Positions 43,945 through 52,415 of a stretch of DNA of 64,000 nucleotides are shown here, in pieces (the first letter of the stretch is position 1; each line of letters starts with the position of its first letter). Source of the DNA: Cupriavidus pauculus (lineage in GTDB: Bacteria > Pseudomonadota > Gammaproteobacteria > Burkholderiales > Burkholderiaceae). Made by a program: the position numbers and the translations under genes. Below the pieces are notes generated by a model. The model did no database searches. It saw only the letters and a list, made by a program, of their open reading frames with translations, and was not told the DNA's origin. Where the stretch lies: positions 1,426,001 through 1,490,000 of the forward strand of contig NZ_CP044065.1 of the NCBI RefSeq assembly GCF_008693385.1. The letters are read 5' to 3'.

Positions 43945-45035
43945 GCGTCGGCCAGCGCAATGCACATATCGACGCGCTGCGCGGCGTGTCCATTCTGTTG
44001 GTGCTGTTCCATCATTTCAACATCGCTTATCCGCTCAAAGAAACGCTGCTGGCGACAGTCCTCGGTTGGCCCGTCGTGCACGCGATTGCCCGCAACGGCA
44101 ACTACGGCGTGACCATCTTCTTCGTGATTTCCGGCTATCTGATGACGGCCAACACCTTGCGTCGATGGGGGCGGCTCGAAGCCATCGATGCAATCCGCTT
44201 CTACGCGCTGCGGATGGCGCGCATTTTGCCGTGTGTCCTCTTGCTGCTGGCGATCGTTACTAGCTTGGCAGCGCTCGGCGGGACACTCTTTCAGAACCGG
44301 GGATTTGGCGAGACACCGTTACCGATGTGGATGATCTGCCTGGCGAGCATCACGTTCTGGATGAACGTACTGATTGCGCAGCATGGCTGGGTGAATTATC
44401 CGCTGGGGGTGCTTTGGTCACTGTCCGTCGAGGGGGTGTTCTACCTGGTGTTTCCTCTTGTTTGCCTGATGTTCCGCAGCACACGTCGCATCTTCGCCTT
44501 CTGGTTGCTGTTCGTCGTGACGGGCCCCTTGTACCGCCTCGCGCATCAGGGGGATGAAGGCGGCTTTCTCTATTCTTACATGGCGTGCTTCGACGGAATC
44601 GCCATCGGCTGCTGTACGGCGATCCTGACTCAACGAGGCACGTATCGATGGATCTCGAAGGGCTGGCTGCAGGGCACGGTGATGCTGGCAATGGCGCTGC
44701 TATACCTGTGCTGGCCCATTGCGCGGAGCAATGTGCTGGGCGTGACGGGAATGGCGCTGGGGACGAGTTTCCTGCTAGCTGGCGCCTCGAGGCAAACTAC
44801 ATCGACGGGTAGTGCCGGTCGCCAATGCCTGACCTTTTGTGGTCGGCTCAGCTACGAGGTCTACTTGTTTCACTTGATCGTCTTGGGACTGATGCGCACC
44901 GCCATTCCGGCGAACACTGCCTCATCCGCCCTAAAGATGGGGCTTCTCGCGACGTACTTCGTTTGCTCTTTAGTGGTGGCGCACGTCGTAGCCAATTTAT
45001 TTTCGCGCCCCTTTAGCAGGCTTGCATATGAATGA
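43941..45035 (+). CDS. Acyltransferase 3 family membrane protein (OafA/YrhL-like)
   Basis: 364-residue inner-membrane protein with about ten membrane segments. Seen: the family start HIDALRGVSILLVLFHHFNI with catalytic His, then YGVTIFFVISGYLMT and LGVLWSLSVEGVFYL. Members O-acetylate surface polysaccharides or peptidoglycan. It overlaps the beta-lactamase stop as ATGA. A role in modifying the cell wall or envelope would fit a beta-lactamase operon; this is inference. Confidence 0.92.
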   Translation: MSVGQRNAHIDALRGVSILLVLFHHFNIAYPLKETLLATVLGWPVVHAIARNGNYGVTIFFVISGYLMTANTLRRWGRLEAIDAIRFYALRMARILPCVLLLLAIVTSLAALGGTLFQNRGFGETPLPMWMICLASITFWMNVLIAQHGWVNYPLGVLWSLSVEGVFYLVFPLVCLMFRSTRRIFAFWLLFVVTGPLYRLAHQGDEGGFLYSYMACFDGIAIGCCTAILTQRGTYRWISKGWLQGTVMLAMALLYLCWPIARSNVLGVTGMALGTSFLLAGASRQTTSTGSAGRQCLTFCGRLSYEVYLFHLIVLGLMRTAIPANTASSALKMGLLATYFVCSLVVAHVVANLFSRPFSRLAYE

Positions 45036-45327
45036 CCACTTCTGGCCCCGATGACGGACGCCTCGCGGCGGGCTAGCGGCGGAAAGCTGTGAGCATAGCC
45101 CGTCCGTGGACGTCTCGGATCGGCCATGAGCCGCCATTGAAAGCCCGACCTCAAACTGTGTGCAATCTTTGAAAGAAGTACACTTAAGAGCGCCTTAGTG
45201 CCAATGGCAAGGGACCGGAGGATCCATAAAGGCTGGCGCCTGCATGGTTGCCTCTGGAGTCGGAGCAAAAGATTTGAACACACCCCAATTGCGACATTAG
45301 GAATAGCGCCTAGCGTCTGGAGAGATA
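45036..45327. other. Intergenic gap after the beta-lactamase operon
   Basis: 292 bases with no gene found. It holds one copy of the dispersed motif ATCGGCCATGAGCCGCCATT (45119-45138). GC drops from here rightward. A ribosome site GGAGAG precedes the next gene. Confidence 0.5.
45119..45140. repeat. Dispersed intergenic motif, copy 1
   Basis: ATCGGCCATGAGCCGCCATT; related copies lie at 47995-48017, 48869-48891 and 50470-50492, each in a gap between orphan genes. Confidence 0.45.
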
Positions 45328-45957
45328 ATGATTCACCTATTGTTGAATTCTGAGGCTCCGCCGGTAGCGGAGATTGCTACAAGATTTGGTGGGCTTCCGT
45401 TGGTTCCCTCTGAGTCGCAGTTCCAATGGCCTTGCTGTTCAACTTGCAATGGGGCCATGCAATTTCTCGGCCAGATCGTTTTGCATGATGGCGATGCAAC
45501 GCGTCTAGTACTTATATTCATGTGCCAGAATGACCCCGGACTATGCGAGGAATGGGATGCAAACGCCGGGGGAAATCACGCGACTGTCATGACGATTGAA
45601 GGCGAGATGCGCCTCGCCGATGCGCCACCTACAGGCGTAGTCCAACTGGATACGGTTTACGGAGCGCGAGTTGAAGTTCTCGAGGCCGCTGACTACGACA
45701 GCGCACGGCAACGGTGGCAAGACACCAACCCAAATCAACAGCGACAAATTCTAGGTCAGATTGAGGGGCAACCGTTATGGCTTCAGGCGGATGAATCACC
45801 AGTCTGCGATGCGTGCGGAGACGCAATGTCGTTCTTGGCCCAACTTGAAGAGGGGCCGGACTATAGAACTTCCATGAACTTCGGTGGTGGAGGCTGCGCG
45901 TATGTGTTCCGATGCCACTGTAGCCGACAAGGTGCAAAGCTGCTGTGGCAGTGCTGA
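45328..45957 (+). CDS. DUF1963-like protein
   Basis: 209 residues. Cysteine pairs typical of DUF1963/YwqG proteins: Cys36, Cys37 and Cys40 in WPCCSTCNGAMQFLGQI, Cys160 and Cys163 in VCDACGDAMSFLAQL, then Cys190, Cys196 and Cys198 in the tail, probably two zinc-knuckle-like sites. No signal peptide. GGAGAG precedes the ATG. DUF1963 proteins are often orphan immunity-like genes. GC is lower than in core genes. Confidence 0.75.
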   Translation: MIHLLLNSEAPPVAEIATRFGGLPLVPSESQFQWPCCSTCNGAMQFLGQIVLHDGDATRLVLIFMCQNDPGLCEEWDANAGGNHATVMTIEGEMRLADAPPTGVVQLDTVYGARVEVLEAADYDSARQRWQDTNPNQQRQILGQIEGQPLWLQADESPVCDACGDAMSFLAQLEEGPDYRTSMNFGGGGCAYVFRCHCSRQGAKLLWQC

Positions 45958-46195
45958 TGAGCATGGCCAGCCAGTCTGCTTCTTGGTCAAACGAGCGACT
46001 CTTGGCGATCGTCACTATTCGGCAGAAGGGATATCGGGCAGTTCTCTTTCACGGTCGTTCCGCCGTGCGCTGTTCAAATGTTGAGACGATACAGTCTACA
46101 GCCCGCCGCGGAGCGGCCGAAGTTCCCCGTATGCTTACCGCTACCGTTCTCCCCTACAATGCCTCTCATTCCATCAAGGCGACCGGGAGACGACA

Positions 46196-46852
46196 ATGGG
46201 CTGGTCTGACGCAGCGATTATCTTTGCAACGCTTTTCGGCCCCGTCTTTGCAATCCAAGTTCAGAAGTTCATAGAGCGCCGGGGAGCCAAGCGAGGCAAG
46301 CAAGAACAGATTTTCTTTACCCTCATGGCTACCCGTGCCGTCCCTACCTCTCCGGGACACGTAGAGGCACTTAATGCCATCCCCATTATGTTCTATGACC
46401 GCAATGTCCGTAGAACATCCAAAGAGGGGCGAGCGCTGGAAAAGATCAACTCCGGCTGGCGACGCCTACTGCATCATTTCAATGACCGGGCCAATTACGC
46501 CGACGACCAAGGACGCGAATGGGAGCGAGATAGAATCGCTAATGAGGTCCGCCTATTGAAAGACATGGGCGATTATCTAGGGTTCAATTTTGAAGAATTG
46601 GAGTTAGAGAATCAGCATTATTTTCCCGTGGGACAAGGCAGTCTGATAGAGGATCAAGAGGTAATCCGGCGTGGGCTGGCGACTGTCCTAAGTGGAAAAT
46701 CAGGTTTCCCGGTGTTTATTACCGGTGCCGCCGCGCCGCCACCTCAAACGGCCCCGACAGAATCCGCACCCGTGCCCGCAACGGCGCCCGCGAATGACGC
46801 CCCTGTGCCAAACGTAGACGGCGCGGATTCCGGCAATCGCCCTGCGGCGTAA
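46196..46852 (+). CDS. DUF6680-like membrane protein
   Basis: 218 residues. One membrane segment at the N-terminus (about 5-22, AAIIFATLFGPVFAIQVQKF), followed by a basic arm, then a cytoplasmic helical domain (about 40-165) and a proline/alanine-rich flexible C-terminus. GGGAG precedes the ATG. It is followed after 15 bases by the MauJ/HEPN-like gene on the same strand, so the two probably form a pair. The family name is recalled from the sequence pattern and is not certain. Confidence 0.7.
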   Translation: MGWSDAAIIFATLFGPVFAIQVQKFIERRGAKRGKQEQIFFTLMATRAVPTSPGHVEALNAIPIMFYDRNVRRTSKEGRALEKINSGWRRLLHHFNDRANYADDQGREWERDRIANEVRLLKDMGDYLGFNFEELELENQHYFPVGQGSLIEDQEVIRRGLATVLSGKSGFPVFITGAAAPPPQTAPTESAPVPATAPANDAPVPNVDGADSGNRPAA

Positions 46853-46867
46853 CCCAAAGGGACGACG

Positions 46868-47614
46868 ATGGACGATTGGCTTAACGTGACGGTGCGCGGA
46901 ACAGCTATATGGCCCGCCGAAGAAACCACTGTGCAATTCGGCGGACATACGCTGATCCTCAAGCCCATGAAGAGGGACACAGAGCAATCCATACACATTA
47001 ACTTACGGGGCACGTCAGAGATTGAGGCGCAGACGATCATTAACAGATTTCTTAGTCTGCTGTCGTGGATCGATGATCAACCCATGGAAAACATATTCGG
47101 ATTCTCTGGGTCACCCGTACCTATTCCCGCAGGTAGGGGAGACCGGGTTACCGCTCAGTCAAGGATATTCCCCTTTGGGCGCACTCTTGAGACGAACCCA
47201 AAATCCCGGCTTGCACTGGCATTATTCCGCGAGGCCCGGACTGTAAATAGCACTCCCTATGAATTTCTAGGCTATTTCAAGATTCTAAATATCGTTTGGA
47301 ATGATCGGTGGGCGACCATTAACGGCACCCGCGAGCGCCCCATTGTTGACGGGATACGTACGACGCTACCGCACCTGAAAGACAGCCGGTCACTACAGCG
47401 TCTCCGGGTAATCTCGCAGACACACACCGACTCCGCCGCCTATCTGTATGAGTCTGGCCGCTGTGCCGTGGCGCATGCCAATTTGTCCAATGTGGTGGAC
47501 CCTGACGACTTCGGAGACCTGCGCCGCCTGTCCGCCGACATGTGCATCATCAAGGAAATCGCAGAGTACCTGCTAGAGACGCATTTCGGTCAGTCCCGGT
47601 CAATCCTTGGGTGA
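46868..47614 (+). CDS. MauJ-like protein with HEPN-type motif
   Basis: 248 residues. The C-terminal helical part contains GRCAVAHANL with Arg198 and His203, the R-x4-H spacing of HEPN ribonuclease motifs, next to a helix full of charged residues. The N-terminal half is a mostly beta domain without a recognised motif. MauJ-type proteins are annotated in methylamine loci, but no other methylamine genes are here. Placed 15 bases after a membrane protein gene, it could be a nuclease or toxin part of a defence pair. Function is inference. Confidence 0.65.
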   Translation: MDDWLNVTVRGTAIWPAEETTVQFGGHTLILKPMKRDTEQSIHINLRGTSEIEAQTIINRFLSLLSWIDDQPMENIFGFSGSPVPIPAGRGDRVTAQSRIFPFGRTLETNPKSRLALALFREARTVNSTPYEFLGYFKILNIVWNDRWATINGTRERPIVDGIRTTLPHLKDSRSLQRLRVISQTHTDSAAYLYESGRCAVAHANLSNVVDPDDFGDLRRLSADMCIIKEIAEYLLETHFGQSRSILG

Positions 47615-47641
47615 CACCGGCAACCTCAGCCTCCAACTTCG

Positions 47642-47995
47642 ATGAAATCCGCGCTTTCCGTGAACACCGTGCTTGATGAACTAGCGACATTGGTAGGTAA
47701 GGACGTCGCCTTGGTAGGCATCCTGCGCTTCGAGTTCGAGGGGACGGCGCTGGACCATTTCCCAAAGTCAGAGCGCCGCAATGCGGAGAATGGCGGCCCG
47801 CTCGAGCCATCGAGCGTCTGGTTGAGCGTCGGGTCAGGCGCCCTTCAATTTAACGAAGAGCAGCTTCGGCGATGGCACGGAAAGCGAGTCACGGTGCTTG
47901 GCACCTTGCTCCGTCCCGATGGAAAGCTCGGGGGATGCGGCCATTTGTCAGCGTTTCCCGCTGAGGTGTTGGCACGGTCCATCGAGCGGCTCTAG
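47642..47995 (+). CDS. Small hypothetical protein, possibly immunity-type
   Basis: 117 residues, no signal peptide. It has an OB-like strand pattern (VALVGILRFEFEGTALDHF, KRVTVLGTLLRPDGK) and a tail GCGHLSAFPAEVLARSIERL. It follows the MauJ-like gene by 27 bases on the same strand, so it could be the third gene of that set. A copy of the dispersed intergenic motif overlaps its stop. Family not identified. Confidence 0.65.
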   Translation: MKSALSVNTVLDELATLVGKDVALVGILRFEFEGTALDHFPKSERRNAENGGPLEPSSVWLSVGSGALQFNEEQLRRWHGKRVTVLGTLLRPDGKLGGCGHLSAFPAEVLARSIERL

Positions 47996-48017
47996 CCGGC
48001 CAGAAGCGGCCACTCGA
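47995..48017. repeat. Dispersed intergenic motif, copy 2
   Basis: GCCGGCCAGAAGCGGCCACTC, variant of the motif at 45119, directly after the 47642 gene. Confidence 0.45.
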
Positions 48018-48124
48018 CCTCCTGACCTCGATCGTCGGCAATATATGCTTCAAGCCACTGCTATACGCGTCGTCGAATCAGACTCATGGCGTTGGCCTTC
48101 CACTTCTTCTATGGTGTTGCGTCG

Positions 48125-48811
48125 ATGAGCATCAGCAATTGGATAGCGCGCATACGTAAATATGCAGAAAGTAGCGAAGCATTCAACACGGTGAACTTGG
48201 AGGAGGCGCATAGGGTAATCTACCCTGTCGTCGATGCCGCTCTGAATCCGCGAGGATTCGAGGCAGTCTCGCCGCTGAAGTGGGTGCGATTCGACGGGTC
48301 ACCCATCCGCCAAATATTTGCGTTCCCAGCATGGAAAGGCGGTGTAATAGCGCCACGCTGGGGTCTGTCCATTGACTTTGTCCCACACGTATCGGGCAGC
48401 TCTGTGCGCTGGCACCGTACCAACAAATCTGCGATCTTTGATCTTGCCGTCGATGCACGCGACAGAGATTTGGACATCAGTGTTATTCGCGGAGAGCGCT
48501 TCGTTGCAGAGAAATCGTCAACGGTCGTGGAAGCCTCAATCGCACGGGCAGACGAATTTTGGCGACCGGTCAACTCGGTGGAGGATGTCGTCGGGGCCTT
48601 CGAATGGCTGCGAAGCCATCTGGCGAATGGAGGCCTGGGGTTCTACAACTACACCCAGCATCCGATTGCGCTCGCGTTCGTGCTCGCGAGGATAGGCGAT
48701 GCTGATGGCGCACGTAGGGAGCTAGATCGATTCCTAGAGGGGCGCTCAGCCGAAGACCCCGTTTCCTTACAACTCGGCAGAATGTTGACTAGAGCTACCT
48801 CCATCGCATGA
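48125..48811 (+). CDS. DUF4304-like protein
   Basis: 228 residues from the ATG at 48125 (MSISNWIARIRKYAESSEAF); an upstream ATG at 48086 would add 13 residues without support. Seen: PVVDAALNPRGFEAVSPLKW and FDGSPIRQIFAFPAWKGG, the pattern of DUF4304, a domain common in orphan genes next to toxin or immunity loci. Soluble. The next 300 bases hold no clear gene. Confidence 0.7.
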   Translation: MSISNWIARIRKYAESSEAFNTVNLEEAHRVIYPVVDAALNPRGFEAVSPLKWVRFDGSPIRQIFAFPAWKGGVIAPRWGLSIDFVPHVSGSSVRWHRTNKSAIFDLAVDARDRDLDISVIRGERFVAEKSSTVVEASIARADEFWRPVNSVEDVVGAFEWLRSHLANGGLGFYNYTQHPIALAFVLARIGDADGARRELDRFLEGRSAEDPVSLQLGRMLTRATSIA

Positions 48812-49119
48812 TGTCGGTAGTTGCCCTTAGCGCTGGAAAGCCTTCACTTGAATCGGTAGAGGGCCAAGATCGGCCAAGAGCCGCCACTCGATGAAGGGAC
48901 CAAAGATGGAGATTCACGGGAAGCAACCACCAGCTTCACGGCCGAAGGCCGCCGTTTGCCACGCTTACCCAGGCTCCGGATACCCCCCGTCGTTGCGCTT
49001 GTCCTGCTCCGCACATTGCCTTTAAGCTCACCCGCGATGGGCGCGTCACTGCAGAGTGAATGTCTTTGGTCCACGCCGCCTTGCCGCCGCTCCCCAATGC
49101 ACGCCGAACCCTGAATAAC
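48812..49119. other. Intergenic gap with dispersed motif
   Basis: About 300 bases with no supported gene. It contains copy 3 of the dispersed motif at 48869-48891 and a related palindromic GGCCGAAGGCC at about 48940. Confidence 0.45.
48869..48891. repeat. Dispersed intergenic motif, copy 3
   Basis: ATCGGCCAAGAGCCGCCACTC, nearly the same as copy 1. Confidence 0.45.
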
Positions 49120-49452
49120 ATGGTAGACCAGAAGAACTTCGCGTTAGTCGTCTCGCTGTGGACGTTCATGTTCGCGGTTATCTTCATACTGTGTTGGGGA
49201 TTTGTGTTCGGATATTCCCTTCAGAATGTTGTTGTTCTTGGCTCGGCCGGAGCCCTTATAGGTGCTATTGGGGCGCCGGAAATATACCCGCGACTGTTTC
49301 GATTTCCACGGCTTTGGCAAATGACCCTCGCAGTGCTCGGCTGCGTTCTTGTTGCAGACAATATTGGAGTGGGAACACTCGGCTATATTGTTGCGATAGC
49401 GTCGGGGCTTGCCCTTGGCTACTTCGCGCGCTTCTGGAGCCTCCGTGTTTAG
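49120..49452 (+). CDS. Small four-span membrane protein
   Basis: 110 residues from the ATG at 49120 (MVDQKNFALVVSLWTFMFAV). Four hydrophobic stretches (about 8-30, 33-50, 65-80, 83-105). No recognised family. An ATG at 49060 would add 20 residues, but neither start has a clear ribosome site. It lies among orphan genes of the accessory region. Confidence 0.55.
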   Translation: MVDQKNFALVVSLWTFMFAVIFILCWGFVFGYSLQNVVVLGSAGALIGAIGAPEIYPRLFRFPRLWQMTLAVLGCVLVADNIGVGTLGYIVAIASGLALGYFARFWSLRV

Positions 49453-49505
49453 CTCGGAGACCAGTGATTCAATCTAGCGACGAAGTCCGCGGTCGGCCAA
49501 TTTGA

Positions 49506-49936
49506 CTGGGTATCGAGACGGGGACGATAGAACCGAATCAAGCGAAGGAATGGGCAGATCAGGTGATCGCACAGAGCGAGCAAGCTCCTGGCGATCTTGT
49601 CGACATAGCTCTGAGCGCGACGTCCCGCAGGTACTTCTTGGGCTTGAAGAAGTGACTGGGGATCGGAATAGGGACAAAGGTTCGCGTTAGCTGTTCAGAG
49701 TTCTGATAGCGCAGCTTGACTATCGCCGCGATCCTCAGGAAGTGATAATGGCGGCCAAGCATTCTGCGATGAGGTCGGATATGGAAGGGACGCTCTACGA
49801 GTCGCTCTGTTCCATCGATAGCAGCCTTGACGTGGCAGAGCTCGGCTATTTCGGTACAGTTCCCGAAGTCATGGATGATTTGAGGCGGATTCTCGCACAA
49901 GTAGCAGCATCTTCTCCGCCTCCGTTATCTTCTTGA
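49506..49936 (+). pseudogene. Decayed immunity-like gene (frameshift and in-frame stop)
   Basis: Two frames together read one plausible protein of about 140 residues. The first part IEPNQAKEWADQVIAQSEQA-PGDLVDIALSATSRRYFLGL ends in a stop at 49653. The second frame carries LEEVTGDRNRDKGSR, then a TAG at 49688, then LFRVLIAQLDYRRDPQEVIM and later LYESLCSIDSSLDVAELGYF-GTVPEVMDDLRRILAQ. So at least one frameshift and one stop separate them, and no start codon remains. The wording resembles small immunity proteins that follow toxin genes. A short intact frame from 49748 may still be read. Confidence 0.55.
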
Positions 49937-49961
49937 CGATCACAACAGACAGTGCTTAAAA

Positions 49962-50405
49962 ATGAAGAAAATTGATTTATTCGGAAGGGCGTTCATCCTG
50001 CTTCCCGATTACTGGACGAGTTTCTTGGACGGCGATTGTTGCGTTATCCATGAACACGGCGACGATGATCGCACGCTTCGCGGAAAATTACTTTCCGTAA
50101 GCACAGGAGGATCCAAAGAGGGCAATCTGCCATTAATTATTCTGAGGGACGTCGCAAATAAAGATAATCCGCAAATTAATAAGATTGGTGACAACAAATA
50201 TTGTCACAGAGATGAAGATAATCAACCGGAAGGCGGGACATCAATTCACGGAATACGATGGTGTGTTGCCGCCATGTCAAATCAGGATGAGGTGGTATTG
50301 GCAATATTCACCCTCACGTTCCCCGAGTCGCTGAGAGATGACTTAGAAACGATTCAAATCGTAGCGATGTTAGATGAAGCGATAAATTCATGTGAATTTA
50401 TTTGA
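49962..50405 (+). CDS. AT-rich hypothetical protein
   Basis: 147 residues, acidic, no signal or membrane segment. Seen: FGRAFILLPDYWTSFLDGDC and YCHRDEDNQPEGGTSIHGIR. GC is clearly lower than in the rest of the window and codon use is different, pointing to transfer. A single gene in an array of orphan genes; family not recognised, possibly immunity-type. Confidence 0.65.
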   Translation: MKKIDLFGRAFILLPDYWTSFLDGDCCVIHEHGDDDRTLRGKLLSVSTGGSKEGNLPLIILRDVANKDNPQINKIGDNKYCHRDEDNQPEGGTSIHGIRWCVAAMSNQDEVVLAIFTLTFPESLRDDLETIQIVAMLDEAINSCEFI

Positions 50406-50469
50406 TTGGTTGTTGAAACATTATATTAGTTTGCAACTAATTAATTGCGAAAAAGGCCGAGCCGTCGAT

Positions 50470-50492
50470 CATCGGCTAGAAGCGGACCGTCG
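50470..50492. repeat. Dispersed intergenic motif, copy 4 (degenerate)
   Basis: ATCGGCTAGAAGCGGACCGTC, a weaker match, in the 153-base gap before the SMI1-like gene. Confidence 0.35.
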
Positions 50493-50558
50493 GCACGCCC
50501 CTCTATATCGTCGACAATCTGCCTCTAGGCGGCTGGAAACGATCCGGTAGTAGTCTCC

Positions 50559-51287
50559 ATGGCAAAAATGTCCAAATTCGCGCTGTATTCCGATAATCAA
50601 CTCCCAGTGGGCTTTATCTATCCCGCAGAAATCAAGAATTTTTCGTTAAGCGGTGAGTACCCACAAATTTATCCATGGTGGTTTTTCGATGCTCATTCAA
50701 AAGCGGGTGAACTTGCTTATTCGATAAGGCTGCATGATGGTCGGAACCTTATCCCCTTTGCGAAGGTGGATGATGGTAGGGGCGACATCGCGTGCTTCGA
50801 CGGTGACGATGTATCGGGGGACCCAAGAGTCCTCATGCTGGTACTGGACGAATCGGGGCGTTCCTATTCCTTCGTAAATTTCTCACACTGGAAAAATACT
50901 GTGCTGGAAGATACAACTTCCCAGTTTTTGATTGCTGCAGATTTTTTGCCGGTTGGGGAATTACTTCTGGCGGAACTGGCGAACAAAATTCCTTCCGTAT
51001 GTTTGCGCGATTGGGGCGAAGACGTAAGGCAAGCGTATGCACGTTCTGTCGCGCTCCTCGATATCGAGTTGCGTGGAATATTGGGCGTAGTTCATCTGAC
51101 CGATTGTGTCGCGTTTTACAATGCATATTACTGGAGCTTGATCTTTACGCAGCGTTATCAGACCCGATATGGCTCCGATTCCGGCATTGAACAGGAAGCC
51201 ATCAAAAGGCTGGCACAAGCACCGAAAGAGGTGGACTGGCAGGTGGTAGAGAGCATCCGGCAAGTAGCGCAGCGGAAATATAAATAA
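50559..51287 (+). CDS. SMI1/KNR4-like orphan protein
   Basis: 242 residues, low GC. N-terminal half looks like the SMI1/KNR4 fold, a common immunity-protein fold (LPVGFIYPAEIKNFSLSG, YPWWFFDAHSKAGELAYSIR, IPFAKVDDGRGDIACFDGDD). C-terminal half is helical and unassigned. No cognate toxin gene is seen nearby. It ends 240 bases before the right IS remnant. Confidence 0.7.
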   Translation: MAKMSKFALYSDNQLPVGFIYPAEIKNFSLSGEYPQIYPWWFFDAHSKAGELAYSIRLHDGRNLIPFAKVDDGRGDIACFDGDDVSGDPRVLMLVLDESGRSYSFVNFSHWKNTVLEDTTSQFLIAADFLPVGELLLAELANKIPSVCLRDWGEDVRQAYARSVALLDIELRGILGVVHLTDCVAFYNAYYWSLIFTQRYQTRYGSDSGIEQEAIKRLAQAPKEVDWQVVESIRQVAQRKYK

Positions 51288-51527
51288 CATCCATTTCAGA
51301 CCGCCCTATACACAACACTGATGATCACCTATTTCTGAGGTCGGACATTGCTGCCAAGGCGATGAATCGCCCTACCTCGGGGGCGTTGATACGACGAACA
51401 TGATTCGTCGCCGATATACGAAGTGTGCAAGCGCCGAGAGTTACGAGACGTTTCCGCGCCTGGGGGAGCCGTCTTACTAGGCCTTACGAATGACTGCTTT
51501 GGAGAAATCTGGGAGGCCGTTATGGGT

Positions 51528-52260
51528 CGGAAGCCGCCGGTCATTCGACATGCGGCGACCTGAGTCGGGTCATCGTCCGACACCGTGGCCAAAGGACTTT
51601 GCCGAATCGCGCGCTCCAGATCGAGGCGGTTGATTTGGCGCTGGCGTCGCGCGCCCGGTGTGACAGGCTGAGGGCCTGGCGGCACGCCTGACATGGTGCG
51701 CGACGGCCCCTCGTAGTGCCGATTGTCGCGTAGCGCCTGCACCTTCTGCGCAATCCCCAGTCGACCTCTGGATAGCGATAGTGGGTGGTGTAGGGCAGGG
51801 AGGTGTCGTCCGCCCATAGCTCGGTCGCACCGTCCGGATACTCGGCCACTTCGATGTAATGGTGGATCAGTTGCCGGTGCTCCGGAAGGTCATCGAGCAG
51901 ATACAACGTCTTGTCGTACTGGAGGCTCAGGCTATGGGTGACCTTGTGCCATTCGCGCCAGCAAAAGATGCGCCGTAAGTCCTCATGGTTGTGTATCGGC
52001 CGATGGCGTTGAAATCGCTGCGTGGAACCTTGGCGAACCGGGCGTTGAAGTCGGCGATGAAGGCGGCCGCATACGCGTTGGCGTCGGCCATCGAGCTGAT
52101 GCCGCGCAGGCGCAGCTCCTTCACCAGCCGGTCCTGCAGCGTGCCATTCATTCGTTCGACACGGCCCTTGGCCTGGCTCGTTTTGCAACCGCGGCAGCTG
52201 GCGGTGCCCGGGCTGGCCGCGCTGATGCGACACCAGGCCCATCGGGCCGTCCCGGTTCCA
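51528..52260 (-). pseudogene. ISNCY-type transposase, decayed (right copy)
   Basis: Minus-strand frames read in order: QAKGRVERMNGTLQDRLVK (catalytic-domain end, 52151 downward), then after a frameshift near 51960 WREWHKVTHSLSLQYDKTLY-LLDDLPEHRQL, then after another shift near 51760 a tail KVQALRDNRHYEGPSRTMSG. The N-terminal two thirds are missing. Its C-terminal part matches the left remnant at 41111-41346. It lies before the ArsR operon. Confidence 0.8.
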
Positions 52261-52386
52261 GCTCAGGCGCCACCAGTATAGGTCCGGGAAGCGGACATTC
52301 TGATTTGGCCCTGACAATCGAAATGATGTACAACACTTATTATGTTAAATGACGTAAAAGGATAGGCACCGACGATCCGCTTCGCA

Positions 52387-52406
52387 TATCGGAATATTCC
52401 GATATA
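52387..52406. promoter_or_regulatory. Perfect 20-bp palindrome, likely ArsR operator
   Basis: ATATCGGAATATTCCGATAT is a perfect dyad 10 bases before the ArsR start. A related dyad ATATCGA-N6-TCGATAT at 52746-52765 precedes the next gene. Both are probable binding sites of the ArsR protein. Confidence 0.75.
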
Positions 52407-52415
52407 CTCCCGGCC

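Noticed and set aside
40976-45035. Integron-type gene cassette around the beta-lactamase
   Set aside because: No attC-like site, integrase or cassette array is seen; the genes overlap as an operon.
46868-47614. Methylamine utilisation operon
   Set aside because: Only a MauJ-like protein is present; no mauA/B or related genes lie nearby.
45036-52260. Prophage or CRISPR locus in the accessory block
   Set aside because: No phage structural genes, integrase or regularly spaced repeats were found.
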